Notes under the pieces: generated by a model
Databases searched by the model: none
What the model saw: only the letters and a program-made list of their open reading frames with translations
Told to the model about the DNA's origin: nothing
Made by a program: the position numbers and the translations under genes
Shown here: piece by piece, positions 22,777-33,500 of the stretch
Layout: each line of letters starts with the position of its first letter
Position numbering within the stretch: position 1 is the stretch's first letter
DNA from: Chrysemys picta bellii
Lineage: Eukaryota > Chordata > Testudines > Emydidae
DNA: 64,000 nucleotides
Assembly: GCF_011386835.1 (NCBI RefSeq)
Contig: NC_088809.1
Coordinates: 21,335,067 to 21,399,066, forward strand
Reading direction: 5' to 3'

Positions 22777-23967
22777 GGCGGTCGGTGCGGTGCGAGGTGC
22801 GGGATCCACCCCCGCGGTGGGGGACAAACAAATCCAGGCACGTGCGGTCCGGCCGGGGCGCCCAGCTCAGGGGGGAAGGGGCCACCACGGGCGGCTACTG
22901 CCCTGGGCTCCTCTCGCCACCCCCCGGCGCCTCCCTCCCACCCCCGCAGGGCGCCCTGAGCCCCGGGCACCCAAGGGTGCAAAGCCCTACCGCAGGAGGA
23001 GCGGGACCCACTTAGCAAAGGGGGCACCTCCACCCCCACAGGCAGGAGGGTCCGAGAGGTGCGGGCACGTGTATCCCCCCCACCCCCGATCTGCTAGGTG
23101 CCCCCCCCGGCCGGAACAGCGAAATCTCCGGGGGGTTATTCCAGTGCCAGGGCGCGAACTCTGCCCGTGCGCCCCGGCGGGCTCCGAGCTCGCCGAGCCG
23201 AGCCCGCGGCCAGGGGCAGGAGCAAGCAGCCGACGCCGCTCATGGATCCATCCGGCCTGGCGAAGTTCCGGGGCGAAGTTTGGGGAGGCGGGCGGCAGCC
23301 TCCGGCGGAGCGAGCCGGGCAAGCCCCGCTCTCCGCCCGGTCCTCGGTCCTCCTGCGCCTCCCCCGGCCGCGGTGCGGGGAGGCAGCGCCGGGCTCCGCA
23401 GGGGCGGGGGGGGGGGGGAATCGCTGGGCCCCCCCTGCCCCGCAATGCGCGCGCTGCCCGCCGCGCTCCAACTTTCCCGGCGATGCAAAATCCAAAGCTC
23501 GCCCCGGGCGGGTCCGTCCCTCGGGGCGCGGGAGCCGCGGCGGTGGCGGTGCAAAGCGGGCGGCAGCTGGTGTGTGCGGTGCAGGCGAGGCGATGCGGGG
23601 GGGGGGGGCGATTCCCCCAATGCAAAGGGGGGGCTCAGGGAGGGGCCCCCAGCAGTTGCAACCTCCGGATCCGCTCTCCGGCAGCTCCACGGCGAGGACG
23701 AGCCGCTCTCCGGAGCCTGCGAGGCGATTCAACGGCAGAGCAACACCCCCCCCCCCCCCCCCCCCGCATCTCCCCGCTCCCCCCTCCTCTCCAGGTTTCC
23801 CCGATCACGTGGTTTCCCCGGAGCCGCCTCCCCCCTCCAGGTCTCCGCGCTGCGATCCCAGCCCCGGCGCGCGCCGGGCTGCGTTGCAAAGCCCGGGGCG
23901 CGAGGCAGGCGAGCCGCCCGCTCCCCGGGGTCTGGCACGGGGCTGCTGCCCGTGCGGAGGATGCACC

Positions 23968-24170
23968 GTGTGCAGGGCCCCGGGCGCTGCAGGGCATTTA
24001 CCCCCACACACACACACACACACATTTCGGGGGGGGGTTAGCTGCCATTGTGTGCAGGGCCCCGGGCGCTGCAGGGCATTTACCCCCCCACCCCCCACAC
24101 ACACACATTTCGGGGGGGGGGGTTAGCTGCCATTGTGTGCACGGGCCCCGGAGCACTGCGGGGCATGTCC
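23968..24170 (+). repeat. Tandem repeat of 82-85 bp within the CpG island
   Basis: The phrase 'gtgtgcagggccccgggcgc' starts at 23,968 and 24,050, and a degraded third copy starts at 24,135. Each full unit contains a (CA)n run, 'catttcggggg' and 'gttagctgccatt'. Units 1 and 2 are nearly identical, which suggests a recent duplication or a polymorphic array. Confidence 0.85.
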
Positions 24171-24174
24171 TCCC

Positions 24175-25000
24175 TGCTGCAACTCCAGCAGCACCCAACG
24201 GAGAGGCGGGGGCGCGCCGTGCCCGGGGCAGGCTGCAGACCGTGCATGGGCCCCTGGGCGCCTTCCCCGCGCCGTGCACTCGCTCGCGCCCTCCAGGGGT
24301 GGAGTAGAACAGCTGGGATCCCCCCACCCCGCGGAAAGGCTTTGCCTTCATCGCACAGGCTCATTCTGGCTTGTGCCTTGTTTCTTCCCGTGGGATTGGT
24401 CTCTGGCCCCGGTGTTTGCAGGCCGCCCAGGCGCTACACAGGCCACATGGGCAGCTAGGGCCCGGTTCTAGCCGCTTTGCAAAGGGCTGGCTGCTGGAGC
24501 TGGCTTGATGCCCCTGGTTGCTGGTGTAGGAGATGAGAGGGGGAGTCTGGAGGGCTTTGCTGGGTGACCCCATGATCCTGGATCGGCAAAACAATCCCCA
24601 GGGACTGTGAGCAGCTGGCTACCGTTAGAGCTGCCCTAAGACTCCCCTAGGTTGGGCCTCCAGGGTCAGGGGTTGGCGTGACACCATCTCTGCCTCCGCG
24701 CTCGGGTCCTGTGCAAAGCGTAGCTCAGCCAAACCCAAGGATCTAGCATTGTGTCCAATGGCGCTGGTCACACCCACCCTCATTTTTGTGTATTGTTGGG
24801 CCGCAACGACAAAAGGCCTTGAAACGGGGTGGCTGGAGAGGAGACCGCCTTGTGGTGCATCATGTGTGTGTATGTGTGTGCTCACATGTGCAGGCATGTA
24901 GGGGGGTGCATACATCTTCCCTTCCCATGCCCTGGTGCATTGAGAGGTGTGTATAAATACCCTGTGGCATTAGGAGCCCATGACTTCTGCCCAGCTGGGA
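24175..25000. other. Single-copy DNA, no gene seen
   Basis: GC content falls off from the CpG island. A TG-rich patch lies near 24,860-24,900. No repeat or exon was recognised. Confidence 0.4.
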
Positions 25001-25007
25001 ATATAAT

Positions 25008-25212
25008 AATAATAATTAATGGAGATATCCCATCTCCTAGAGCTGGAAGGGACCTTTAAGGTCATTGAGTCTAGCTCCCTGCCTTCACTAGCAGGACCAA
25101 GTACTGATTTTGCCCTAGATCCCTAAGTGGCCCCCCTCAAGGATTGAACTCATAACCCTGGGTTTAGCAGGCCAATGTGCAAACCACTGAGCTATTCCTC
25201 TCCCCCCCAATA
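25008..25212 (-). mobile_element. Cry I-type tRNA-derived SINE, nearly complete, antisense
   Basis: Read on the minus strand the element begins with a tRNA-like head: an A box TAGCTCAGTGG, then 'ggcctgctaaacccagggtt' and a B box GAGTTCAATCC. A body with 'aaaatcagtacttggtcctg' and 'aaggtcccttccagctctag' follows, and it ends in an ATT-rich tail at 25,008-25,020. The body resembles the CR1 3' region, which would let CR1 machinery mobilise it. Such SINEs are known from hidden-necked turtles and support the host assignment. Confidence 0.8.
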
Positions 25213-25214
25213 TC

Positions 25215-25868
25215 TGCTCCCTTCGACTGAGCAACACAAACGCATCTAACTCGAGAAGCATTTTAATGGTGACCTGCCAGAAGAAATGATGGATTAAGAG
25301 GGCTGGAAAAGTTGGACTCTGTTCTCCTAATATAAGAAATGTTGCGGGGCAAGTTTCCTTGCTTTTGATTGTTTTTATTTGGAAATGTGGGTCCTGTTTA
25401 CCCCGATGTTCCTGGAAGACTGGAGAACTCAGGTTTGTTAAATGAAACGCACCAAGCAAATGACGCCTAGAGAAGCAGTTTTTCTCCCAGTTGTTTAAAG
25501 TTCTTGGGTCTGGCCAGTACCAGGTTCGCCCACACACTCGGGAGAGAGCTGTTTTTGTTAAACATCCAGCACCCAACAGGCGGAGAACACTCCCCCTCTC
25601 TGTGTCCGTCACAGCCAGCGGATCCGCCCCAAAGCCTGCATTACAGATCTGGGTTCAGTGCACCACCGTCTCCCCAGACCTCACCCCTTCTCCCATACAG
25701 CAGAGCAGACCCATGTAGGGTGCCCTGTAGCTAAGACCCTCTCAGCCTGCAGAGTTAATGATTATCACTTCAAAAGTTTTTTTTTTCTCTTACTTAATTG
25801 GCCTCTCAGAGTTGGTAAGATAACTCCCACCTGTTTATGCTCTCTGTATGTGTGTATATATATCTCCT
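25215..25868. other. Single-copy DNA, no gene seen
   Basis: AT-leaning sequence with no recognisable exon or repeat. Confidence 0.35.
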
Positions 25869-25869
25869 C

Positions 25870-25985
25870 AATATATGTTCCATTCTATATGTGTCCGAAG
25901 AAGTGGGCTGTAGTACACGAAAGCTTATGCTCTAATAAATGTGTTAGTCTCTAAGGTGCCACAAGTACTCCTGTTCTTTCTACTG
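25870..25985 (+). mobile_element. Dispersed turtle repeat, sense 3' part
   Basis: 'gtgtccgaagaagtgggctg', 'acgaaagcttatgctctaat' and 'gtctctaaggtgccacaagt' match the right half of the repeat at 2,837-3,052 and the inverse of 27,788-28,088. Confidence 0.7.
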
Positions 25986-26019
25986 CCATAGCGTGTTTTA
26001 GCCACACGACTGTACGGAG

Positions 26020-26130
26020 GAACGGAACATTATCTGCATTTCACAGATGGGGAAACTGAGGCAGAGAACAGTGCAGGGACATAATGAAGGTCACATAGCA
26101 GATGATACAGGAATAGAGCCCAGGTGCTCC
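26020..26130 (-). mobile_element. MIR SINE fragment, antisense
   Basis: 'cagatggggaaactgaggca', 'gaaggtcacatagcagatga' and 'aatagagcccaggtgctcc' are in MIR antisense order. Confidence 0.75.
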
Positions 26131-26329
26131 ATCACATTGCCCCCCTACAAAGAAAATCTTTGTTGCCTCTGGTGTCTCTCCATATGCACTCAATGAGGGG
26201 GAGGGATGGTGTTTCACCAGGGCTTTCTTTGGTTGAATTCAAGCCCAGGCCTTTATCCAGTGCTATCAAAGCATCCCTTGCTTTCACCGTCTCTACGCCG
26301 TACCGTGTGAAATTAACATGAGGCGATGA

Positions 26330-26700
26330 CTGGGTTTGCAGCAGGCTACGCTGTGTAATGAGCTCTCCCCAGCTTAGAATGGCATTAGCAAAAGAAGGGA
26401 GAAGGGCGTTGTGCTCCGTAGAAATCAGAGATGGGCGAGATCTCATCGGTCCCTTTACCCATCCCGCCAACACGTGCATCCTGCCCCTGCAGGCTTGTTC
26501 TTGGGAGTTCCTTCTCCATCTCCCGTCACACACACCCCTGCTGGTTTGCTGCAATGTGTCCCCCCGTCTCGTTTTACCAGGAAACGTTGGCCAGCGCTCC
26601 CGTACTGGAAGACGCCTCATTTACAGTGGAGGCGCATCTGACATCCCCATTAATGCCAAAATAATTCATGGCAATTAACGTTATTAACCTTGAGTAGCCA
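26330..26700. other. Single-copy DNA, weak candidate conserved island
   Basis: The right end (26,640-26,695: 'taatgccaaaataattcatg', 'caattaacgttattaacctt') is AT-rich and repeat-free. The rest is ordinary. No exon was recognised. Confidence 0.2.
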
Positions 26701-27004
26701 CGGAAGTGGCGGATGCTCCAGAGAGTTCCCTGCTCATAGCTATGTACAGCCCGTGTCTTCCCCGGCTGGGGTGGGGGGACAGTGGGAGCCAGAACCCCAG
26801 TAAAGAGACTCCCACTCCACCAGTCTTTGGCCCTTGCAGGAAATCACCAGGCTCGGAGGTTCCTTTCCGGATGATGCTATGGAAATGAAGCAGCAGGGCT
26901 CTCCATCCCTGGGAAGAAAATGAGAGGGCTGAGAGGGGCTCGAATGCTGAGCCCCGGAGGAACAGAGAGAAAGTTACATCCAGTCTCTAACGGCAGGAGC
27001 AGAC

Positions 27005-27185
27005 CTCCCCGTCGCTTGTTACCATGACGGTAGCACCTTCCAAGAGCAGGGCCCAATTGTGCTAGGGGCTGCACATACACGGGGGAGAGACACTCCCTGC
27101 CCCCTAAGAGCTCACCGTTGGCAGAGAATAGACAGGCAGAGGGTAGGAGGGGAAACCCAAAGGGAAATGACTCAGCTGAAGTCAG
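27005..27185 (-). mobile_element. MIR-type SINE with associated 3' block, antisense, degraded
   Basis: 'gggcccaattgtgctagggg', 'gagagacactccctgccccc' and 'aggaggggaaacccaaaggg' give the same block order as at 2,040 and 30,163, with more divergence. Confidence 0.5.
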
Positions 27186-27189
27186 CCAG

Positions 27190-27725
27190 CAGGCCTCACC
27201 TCCAGCCCTACCCTGCTGTGGAGGGAGGTCTTGTCATCCACTGCTGGGAACTGGGTCCGCTCAATACTCCTCAATCCTGGCCCACAATCCCCTGCTATTC
27301 CAGGCTTCGGTGCCCGCACACGCAGCTCTGTCGATGTTCCTCCGGCGTGACCCCTGCTATTCCAACCCTGGGCTCCCCTCACCACTCTGCCAATGCACCT
27401 CGATCCTGACCTGCAGCCCCCTTCATCCTCTCGTGCTGGGCCTCCCCTCCTCAGGCACGTCCACAGAGCTCTGCTTTCTGCTGACCTGCCACTGTCAGGC
27501 CTGGGCTTCTCTTGCGAAGAGCCCGACAGTCATCCCCACCTCCGGCCCGTCATGTTCTGGGTTTGTCTGTCCAGTGAACCGGGCACAGGCTCAGGACCGG
27601 GGGCGGGGTTGGAAAAGGTGGCCCACCTGCTGTGCCAATCCTTTGCCCTAGTTCTAGTCTGCACCACAGGACCAGGGCTCCCAGCAGACTCCAGAAGTCA
27701 AGTCTGAGGGCTGGCAGCAGGAGAG
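27190..27725. other. Single-copy DNA, no gene seen
   Basis: A faint periodicity ('cccctgctattcca' at two places) suggests a degraded tandem duplication. No coding signal was recognised. Confidence 0.3.
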
Positions 27726-27726
27726 T

Positions 27727-27775
27727 TGTGCACACAGTCTGATTTGTGCACACAGTTAGTCCCCGTTGTGCACAC
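27727..27775 (+). repeat. Short tandem repeat built on GTGCACACAG
   Basis: GTGCACACAG occurs three times at intervals of about 20-25 bases, just before the next interspersed repeat. Confidence 0.8.
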
Positions 27776-27787
27776 AGCTACTTGAGT

Positions 27788-28088
27788 TAAAACAACAAGG
27801 AGTCTGGTGGCACCTTAAAGACTAACAGATTTATTTGGGCATAAGCTTTCGTGAGTAAAAACCTCACTTCTTCGGATGCATAGAGTGAAAGTTACAGATG
27901 CAGGCATTATATACTGACACATGGAGAGAAGGGAGTTACTTCACAAGTGGAGAACCAGTGTTGACAGGGCCAATTCAATTAGTTTATCCAAGAGGAGCTG
28001 AATAGGTGACTTGACCGTCGTGGATGGGTTCTGACCTGGGGAGAAGATTTCTGATAATGGGACAAAGGCCCAACAAAATCCAGATGCC
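27788..28088 (-). mobile_element. Dispersed turtle repeat, long copy, antisense
   Basis: It starts 'acaacaaggagtctggtggc' and 'accttaaagactaacagatt', then 'cataagctttcgtgagtaaa' and 'acttcttcggatgcatagag'. It extends about 200 bases further than the other copies in the window ('gacacatggagagaagggag', 'agttgatccaag'-like text), so it is the best template for classifying the family. Confidence 0.7.
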
Positions 28089-28335
28089 GAAACTGGACAA
28101 ATTCAGACTAGAAATAAGGCGCAATTGTACAGGTGGTGGCAAGGCACAACTGAGCTAGGGAGTTGCTGCACCCGCCATCACTTGGGTCTTTACAGCCAGG
28201 CTGGAGTCGCTGGCTAAGAGATGTGCTGGAGCTCAGACAGAAATTCAGTGCCCGATGCTGGAATTGTCCAGCCTGTGTTATCCTGGAGGTCAGACTAATG
28301 ATCACAGCGGTCAATTCTGGCCCTACAATCTAAAG
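28088..28335 (+). mobile_element. CR1 LINE 3' fragment, sense
   Basis: 'aaattcagactagaaataag' opens the block. 'gttatcctggaggtcagact' and 'aatgatcacagcggtcaatt' close it, as in the CR1 subfamily also seen at 40,926-41,430. Confidence 0.6.
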
Positions 28336-28550
28336 CTTCATGAAAAGCCATGCTCAGATTCTGTTCCTTGCCCTGCCCCTAGTCATTAGCCTTCCCCACC
28401 ACTCATGTCTTACCCGGCTGTAGGCTCCTTCGGGCAGAGACCGTTCCCTGCTGTAGGGACAGAATTTTCATTTAGACACCAAAACAGGTGGCCAGATCTT
28501 CGAAGTGGCGTAACCTGTACAGAGCTGGACTGTTTGGCAAATCCGGCCCC

Positions 28551-29110
28551 GATCGTGGGCGCTGAGCTCTTGGGAACTGGGCTCCGATCGTGGGCGCTGA
28601 GCCCTGGGGAATCTGGCTCTGATCGCGGGCGCTGAGCCCTGGGGAATCCGGCCCCGATCGCGGGCGCTGAGCCCTGGGGAATCCGGCCCCGATCATGGGT
28701 GTTGAGCCCTTGGGAACTGGGCCCCGATCACAGGCGCTGAGCCCTGGGGAATCTGGCCCTGATCACAGGCGCTGAGCCCTGGGGAATCTGGCCCCGATCG
28801 CGGGCGCTGAGCCCTGGGGAATCTGGCCCTGATCGCGGGCGCTGAGCCTTGGGGAATCTGGCCCCGATCGCGGGCGCTGAGCCCTGAGGAATCCGGGCCC
28901 GATCGCGGGTGCTGAGCCCTGGGGAATCTGGCTCTGATCGCGGGCGCTGAGCCCTGGAGAATCTGGCTCTGATCGCGGGCGCTGAGCCCTGGGGAACCCG
29001 GCCCCGATTGCGGGCGCTGAGCCCTGGGGAACCCGGCCCCGATTGCGGGCGCTGAGCCCTTGGGAACTGGGCTCCGATTGTGGGCACTGAGCCCTGGGGA
29101 ATCGGGCCCC
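28551..29110 (+). repeat. 35-bp minisatellite, 16 units
   Basis: Sixteen head-to-tail units of 35 bases follow the pattern 'gatcgcgggcgctgagccct' plus 'ggggaatctggcccc'. Substitutions are shared between neighbours, which points to unit-by-unit spread. Because 35 is not a multiple of three, each unit shifts the frame, and two minus-strand frames stay open across the array. They are repeat products, not genes. The unit resembles a widely dispersed 'gctgagc..ttgggaaatctgg' phrase also present near 38,460-38,560. Confidence 0.93.
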
Positions 29111-29114
29111 GAGC

Positions 29115-30160
29115 TGCAGTGGCAATCTGTCTCCGTGGCTGTGGAGCTCTTTTCACAATGGAGCCATGGCTTCTTTGGGGCCTGTGAGAGCTACTGTTAT
29201 ACACAAAATAAATACTAACAACTACAAAACCTCTGTCTAAACACCCCTACACAACCCACACAGACATCTCCCCAACCCCTGGTCACCAATACCTAGCCGT
29301 GGCACCTAATCCAAATGCCACCCCCCACTCTCCCGGCACACACCCCTCCCAACACGCCCTCCTCCGCGTACAGGAGTGACCTCCCCTGTCCCGCCTGCCA
29401 ATGTGATCCCCCGGCCCTGGGAGAACAGTGCATCAGCAACGTCTCTCTCCCACCTCTACGCCTTGTGCTCAGAGATCTTAGACAGCAGAGACGGAGACCC
29501 CTGTTGTGCTCCTTTGCCCGCCACGGCTCAAGAGACATATATTTCCAAGGCCCAGCTGGAGCCAAAGCGGAAAAGCCCGAGTGATCCTTGCCACATGCAG
29601 TTGGAGCGAAATGGTAATAAATTAATGGCTCTGTTATTACTTCCTCGACACAGCCTTTGCTAGCCAAGTTGGCTGATGGATTAAGGAGTGAGGAGGGACC
29701 AGCGTGGAGAGATGGAACAAAGGATTCTGGGCCGAACTTTCTCCTGGTGCTTCATGCAGCTGCCTGGAGACGCTGCCAAGTTGGACGTGCCTGCTGAAAT
29801 ACGCGATCGGGCACTCAGGTCAAAGGGAAACGTGGCCACCTGGACGTGGCTACCTTGGCTTTTCTCCAGGAGGCCACGGGCCGCACCTAACTGGCCTAAA
29901 TCAGCATTGCTGCAACTTGCTCAGCCTGGAAGTGCCGGTGATGGAGACGGCAGATCCCAGCATGCAACGAGGCCGAGCCACGTGGCTCAAGGTGAACCGT
30001 GGCATGCTGGGATCTGTGGTCTCTACAGCTGCAGGTCTGTATGGAAGATGAGACCAGGCGTCTGAGGGCTGCATTTGGCCGGCGGCGGGTCACATTTTTG
30101 GCTACCTTCGGGCTAACAGATGGGAATCTTGCCCTGTGGGGGAACCCCTTGCTGTTCTGT
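29115..30160. other. Single-copy DNA, no gene seen
   Basis: Overlapping frames without domains. 'tggtaataaattaatggctctgttattac'-like AT-rich sequence near 29,611-29,640 may be part of a small conserved island. Confidence 0.35.
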
Positions 30161-30162
30161 GT

Positions 30163-30480
30163 GGAAATATTAATAATAAAAATGACAGTAGTACGCAGTT
30201 GGCATAGCTGAGATCAAGGCCACACTGTGCCAGGCGCTGCACAGACCCCAACTGAGATTGGGGCCCTCGCAGTGCTGGGTGGTGCACATACTCATAGGGA
30301 GAGACAGTCCCTGCCCTGTAGTGCTTCCAGTCTAAATAGACAAGGCACACAAAGGGGTAGGAGTGGAAACTGAGGCACAGAGCGGTGAAGTGACTTGCCC
30401 AAGGTCACCCAGCAGGCGGAGCCAGGAACAGTACCCAGGACAGTGCTCTATCCATTGGTCCGTGCTGCCTCTCTGAGCGG
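30163..30480 (-). mobile_element. MIR-type SINE with associated 3' block, antisense, near complete
   Basis: From left to right: an 'aatattaataataaaaatga' tail, 'gtgccaggcgctgcacagac', 'gagacagtccctgccctgta', then 'ggaaactgaggcacagagcg', 'aagtgacttgcccaaggtca' and 'tatccattggtccgtgctgc'. This is the fullest copy of the composite in the window, spanning both the MIR core and its 5' end. Confidence 0.8.
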
Positions 30481-30484
30481 TGCA

Positions 30485-31095
30485 TGCAAAAGCAGACAGA
30501 AAATGGCTGTTGTCCCCTCAAATTCAAAGAAAATTATTCATCCAATGAATAAGAAATAAGGAAGAAGAGGCAAAAAATCATTTTTAATATGGCCTGTCTC
30601 TGAAGCAGGCACTTTGGGGTCCAGTTGCTTACCCCACTACTCACTCTTACCCTGTTCATGTTGGAACGAAGTCAAGGTTATTTCTCTGGGCTTGTTTTTA
30701 CCGTTTGCTCAGTCGCCCCAATCAGACTGTCAAGGAAACAGCGTGGCGCCCACTCTCACGATTTTCTCACAGTTTCTCATGATATTGGCTGGTTTCCTTA
30801 AAGCCCCAGCTCCTGGAGTCTTGTGAGTCTGTGGGAATCTCAGCTTTCTCTCAAAAGACCAAGTAAGTTTCTAGCTCTTGGAGTCATGGAGAAACCCTTG
30901 AAAACCTGAGTGAACCCGAAGGGATCCAAAGGAAAATGCGAATAACAGCCACCCGGCGGCAGTGGTTTTAGAAAGTCTCATGGTTTCTAAGCCAATCTCA
31001 TGATTTTGGAAGCCTTTGCATTGGCCATGCTGGAAGTGAGAGACAGACACTCCCTGCTGGTTCTCAGCTGGTATATTCTCCTTCCCCTGGGAAGA
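30485..31095. other. AT-leaning single-copy DNA, no gene seen
   Basis: No recognisable exon or repeat. The phrase 'tctcatgattttggaagcc' and similar text recur within 30,770-31,010 and suggest a degraded old repeat. Confidence 0.3.
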
Positions 31096-31097
31096 GC

Positions 31098-31250
31098 CTC
31101 TTTCTATTCCTGACTCTGCTACTGACTAGCTGGGAGACCTTGGGCAAGTCACCTCACTGCCCCATGCCTCGGTTTCCCCATCTGTAAAATGTGGCTGATG
31201 CTCTCAAAGAGCGGGGCTCTGTGGGTTAACGACTCGGTGCTTGCAGGGTG
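31098..31250 (+). mobile_element. MIR SINE, sense
   Basis: 'ctgactctgctactgactag', 'ttgggcaagtcacctcactg' and 'tcggtttccccatctgtaaa' are in consensus order. Confidence 0.8.
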
Positions 31251-31384
31251 CTTTGGACATGTGACATGCAGTGAGATTTGCTTGTGTTCCCTGCAGTCTG
31301 TTTCCCAGCGCAGGGAATAGTCTAGCTTTGATTGATTAGGGCTTTTTAAGTTTCGTGTCTGGGTGCAGCGTCTCTCTTTGGAGC

Positions 31385-31500
31385 ATTTCTGGCAGTTTCT
31401 TGGCATTGCCGCCTGTTTTTTTCACCCCCTTAGAGAAATTAGTATATTTGCCCTATTTGGATTTTATTTATGTCTTCTGCTTTGGCAGGCGGAGGGGTCC
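31385..31500. other. AT-rich island, candidate conserved noncoding element
   Basis: 'gagaaattagtatatttgcc' and 'ggattttatttatgtcttct' form a repeat-free AT-rich stretch flanked by GC-richer DNA. The call is by composition only. Confidence 0.3.
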
Positions 31501-31639
31501 CGGGTGAGAGAGAGCAGCCATCTGCAATCCCTGTTCTCCCAGGAATGACTGGACCCCATCACTGGATATTTACAGAGCCCTACACCCCTGTTGGGTGCAT
31601 TTCCACTTATGCCACCAGGGTGACGAGGCACCGGAGATA

Positions 31640-31800
31640 AATGATGGTTATTTTAGCATAAGATGATGCAAGCAAGGTCAAAAGAAGATGCTTCATTTAA
31701 ATGTCAACTGCATCATCCATGCTTTGCGCTAGGTGATTTATGTGAAAGGCTGGGACTTGTCAAAGTCGCTTCCAGCTGGCAGAGAAGGAATGGGGAGAAG
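31640..31800. other. AT-leaning island, candidate conserved noncoding element
   Basis: 'ggttattttagcataagatg' and 'catttaaatgtcaactgcat' are repeat-free. No exon signature is seen. Confidence 0.3.
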
Positions 31801-32534
31801 AGAAAGCAAACTCCAGGTGCTGGACAAGAGCGAGCCGTCATGCTCAGATGGAGGCGGGCTAAGCCATGGGGTTTACTTCTAGGACCCCAGTTCAAATCCT
31901 GCCCTGACTGGAAGTGCCTGGAGATCACCAAGCATGGGCCGTCCTAGAGGAGTTAGGTGCTCACATCCCACTGCCGGCCCTTGTGAACTGGAAGTCTCTC
32001 TTAGAAGCTCTCCTTGGAAGATCTGGCCTGTGGTGGTCTCGTGGAATGAGTTTGTTGGTCTCAGGCCAACAGCCAATTCCCCAACAGTGGCTCTTCCTCC
32101 CAGTGGCAGGGGAGAGGCCTGGAGCTGAATGGGTCGTGGAGGCTGAGGTATCGTCTCATCTGGACCACTGAGGCTGGGGGACGCTTGCCTTGTCGCTCCT
32201 GGGAAGGCGCTCCGAATCCACAGTGTGATATAACGGCCTGCCGAACTGTCCGCGTAGCACCGAATTCTTTGAACCAGCAGCAAGCATGGAAGGGGAATGC
32301 ACACGTGTGTGTGTCAATTGCATCGATCACGCATCTGTGGTCATCTCACCTGCACGCCGCCCACTTGCTCTTCTTGTGCAGCTAGGATCCATCCCCAAAC
32401 AATTCTGTGTGTTTGCAGAAGAAACACATCACCGTGCAATGGGCTGGCTATTGTGGGTAGCACTCTCCAGCTGTGTGTCATTGGCCCTGTACTGGCTGCG
32501 GAGATTCTGTTTCCCAGTTCAGGTGCCAGAAGTC

Positions 32535-32690
32535 TGCACTCCTGGAACAGGAGGATCGAAGGCTGACCCCAGAAGTAGCCATGTGGTTAGAGCACTGCAC
32601 TCAGGACAGCAATACTCCAGCACATATTTATTACCACTTCCCCACCTCGTGCCTCAGTTTCCCCAGGCTAACACTACTTCCCTACCTTCC
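32535..32690 (+). mobile_element. Degraded MIR SINE, sense
   Basis: 'gtggttagagcactgcactc' (5' head) and 'cgtgcctcagtttccccagg' (core) are present, with extra sequence between them. Confidence 0.5.
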
Positions 32691-32754
32691 AGGAGGTGAG
32701 ATGCTCAGATGTCACAGTCATGAGCACCACTGACAACCCTACAATGCAACGAAA

Positions 32755-33130
32755 GGCTGAGTTGTAGGAGGCAATGGATTTTGTTATTGTAATTTTCCAG
32801 AGATGCCATCGCCATGGATGGATGTCACGGTTTTACCAAGCGGGCCTGCCAGTGTAGGATCCCGCCAGCAATCCATCTGCACAGGTAACCAGATTTAATC
32901 TCTTCTTTTATCAGAGGAGCGGAGAGAGGAAATTTGTTGCTGAAGATCAAAGACGCCCGCAGTATATTAAAAAGCCCCAGTGCGACGTTACCAAGGAGTG
33001 ACATGAGACGGGGCAGAGGCTGCGTGACGAAGGGATGTGTTATAAGAGAGCTGGCTGGGTTTAGATCCCGTTCGTTACCAGATGAAATTAAAATGTTGAT
33101 GCGGCGACAGGTGACGGAGACTCGCATTGC
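32755..33130. other. Candidate conserved noncoding element
   Basis: About 375 bases of repeat-free sequence have an even base composition and AT-rich cores ('gttattgtaattttccagag', 'gtatattaaaaagccccagt', 'gatgaaattaaaatgttgat'). Open frames here are short and overlap on both strands. This is one of the two strongest candidates by texture, but conservation has not been tested. Confidence 0.35.
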
Positions 33131-33131
33131 A

Positions 33132-33250
33132 GGTGATGGTTATAGTCCATGCCGTAACAACTAGGAGCCCTCGTCACAGGGCCCTGCACAGACACGGGAC
33201 GAGACACTCCCTGCCCCAAGCAGCCGCCGGTCTAAATGAGCCGTGCAGGT
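33132..33250 (-). mobile_element. MIR-associated 3' block, antisense
   Basis: 'gggccctgcacagacacggg' and 'gagacactccctgccccaag' match the 3' block of the composites at 27,005 and 30,163. The MIR core itself is missing here. Confidence 0.5.
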
Positions 33251-33354
33251 GCTGTGTCCTTGGGAGCATATTACAGAGAGTCCAGCGTCATCCCCCGCTG
33301 GCTCGTGTGGCATCCCGCCTCATCCGTGCTCTGATCCTGCAGCCCCACTGATTC

Positions 33355-33500
33355 GGAGGCAGTGTGATCTAATGGAGAGAGTGCGTGGCTGGGAGCCAGG
33401 TCACCTCCAGTCTGTTCCCAGCTCTTCCCTTGGGACGGCTCTGTGCCTCCGTTGACCCGTCTGTGAAATGGAGAAAATGGTAAAGTGCTTTGAGTTCCTC
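33355..33500 (+). mobile_element. MIR SINE, sense, with 5' head
   Basis: 'ggcagtgtgatctaatggag' and 'tggctgggagccaggtcacc' form the tRNA-like head region, followed by 'tgtgcctccgttgacccgtc' and 'gtaaagtgctttgagttcct'. Confidence 0.75.

Larger units (their letters stand above)
22650..24200 (-). promoter_or_regulatory. CpG island, probable promoter of the exon at 22.7 kb
   Basis: CpG dinucleotides and G+C are far denser here than anywhere else of similar length in the window. GGGCGG-type Sp1 boxes are present (for example at 23,290) and no clear TATA box is visible, which is typical of a housekeeping or developmental CpG promoter. The proposed first coding exon lies at its downstream (minus-strand) edge. 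A bidirectional promoter is possible, but no plus-strand exon was recognised. Poly-G and poly-C runs (for example about 23,745-23,765) may be assembly-prone. Confidence 0.6.

Noticed and set aside
21829..22959. Gly/Arg/Glu-rich open frames over 250 codons near 22 kb
   Set aside because: They follow the higher-order minisatellite and are open in several frames and on both strands.
22460..24307. 615-codon plus-strand open frame across the CpG island
   Set aside because: It runs through the minisatellite, a poly-C tract and the 82-bp tandem repeat, has Pro/Arg/Gly/Ala composition typical of GC-rich DNA and no domain. Several other frames are open over the same bases.
25150..25210. tRNA gene suggested by A and B boxes
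   Set aside because: The boxes belong to a SINE head continuous with a CR1-like body and ATT tail; it is not a free tRNA gene.
28551..29110. CRISPR-like regular spacing of 35 bases
   Set aside because: There are no unique spacers between repeats and the host is a vertebrate; this is a simple tandem array.
28728..29204. Minus-strand open frames of 120-158 codons with regular Pro/Arg/Ser/Gly motifs
   Set aside because: They are translations of the 35-bp minisatellite; two frames are open at once because the unit shifts frame.
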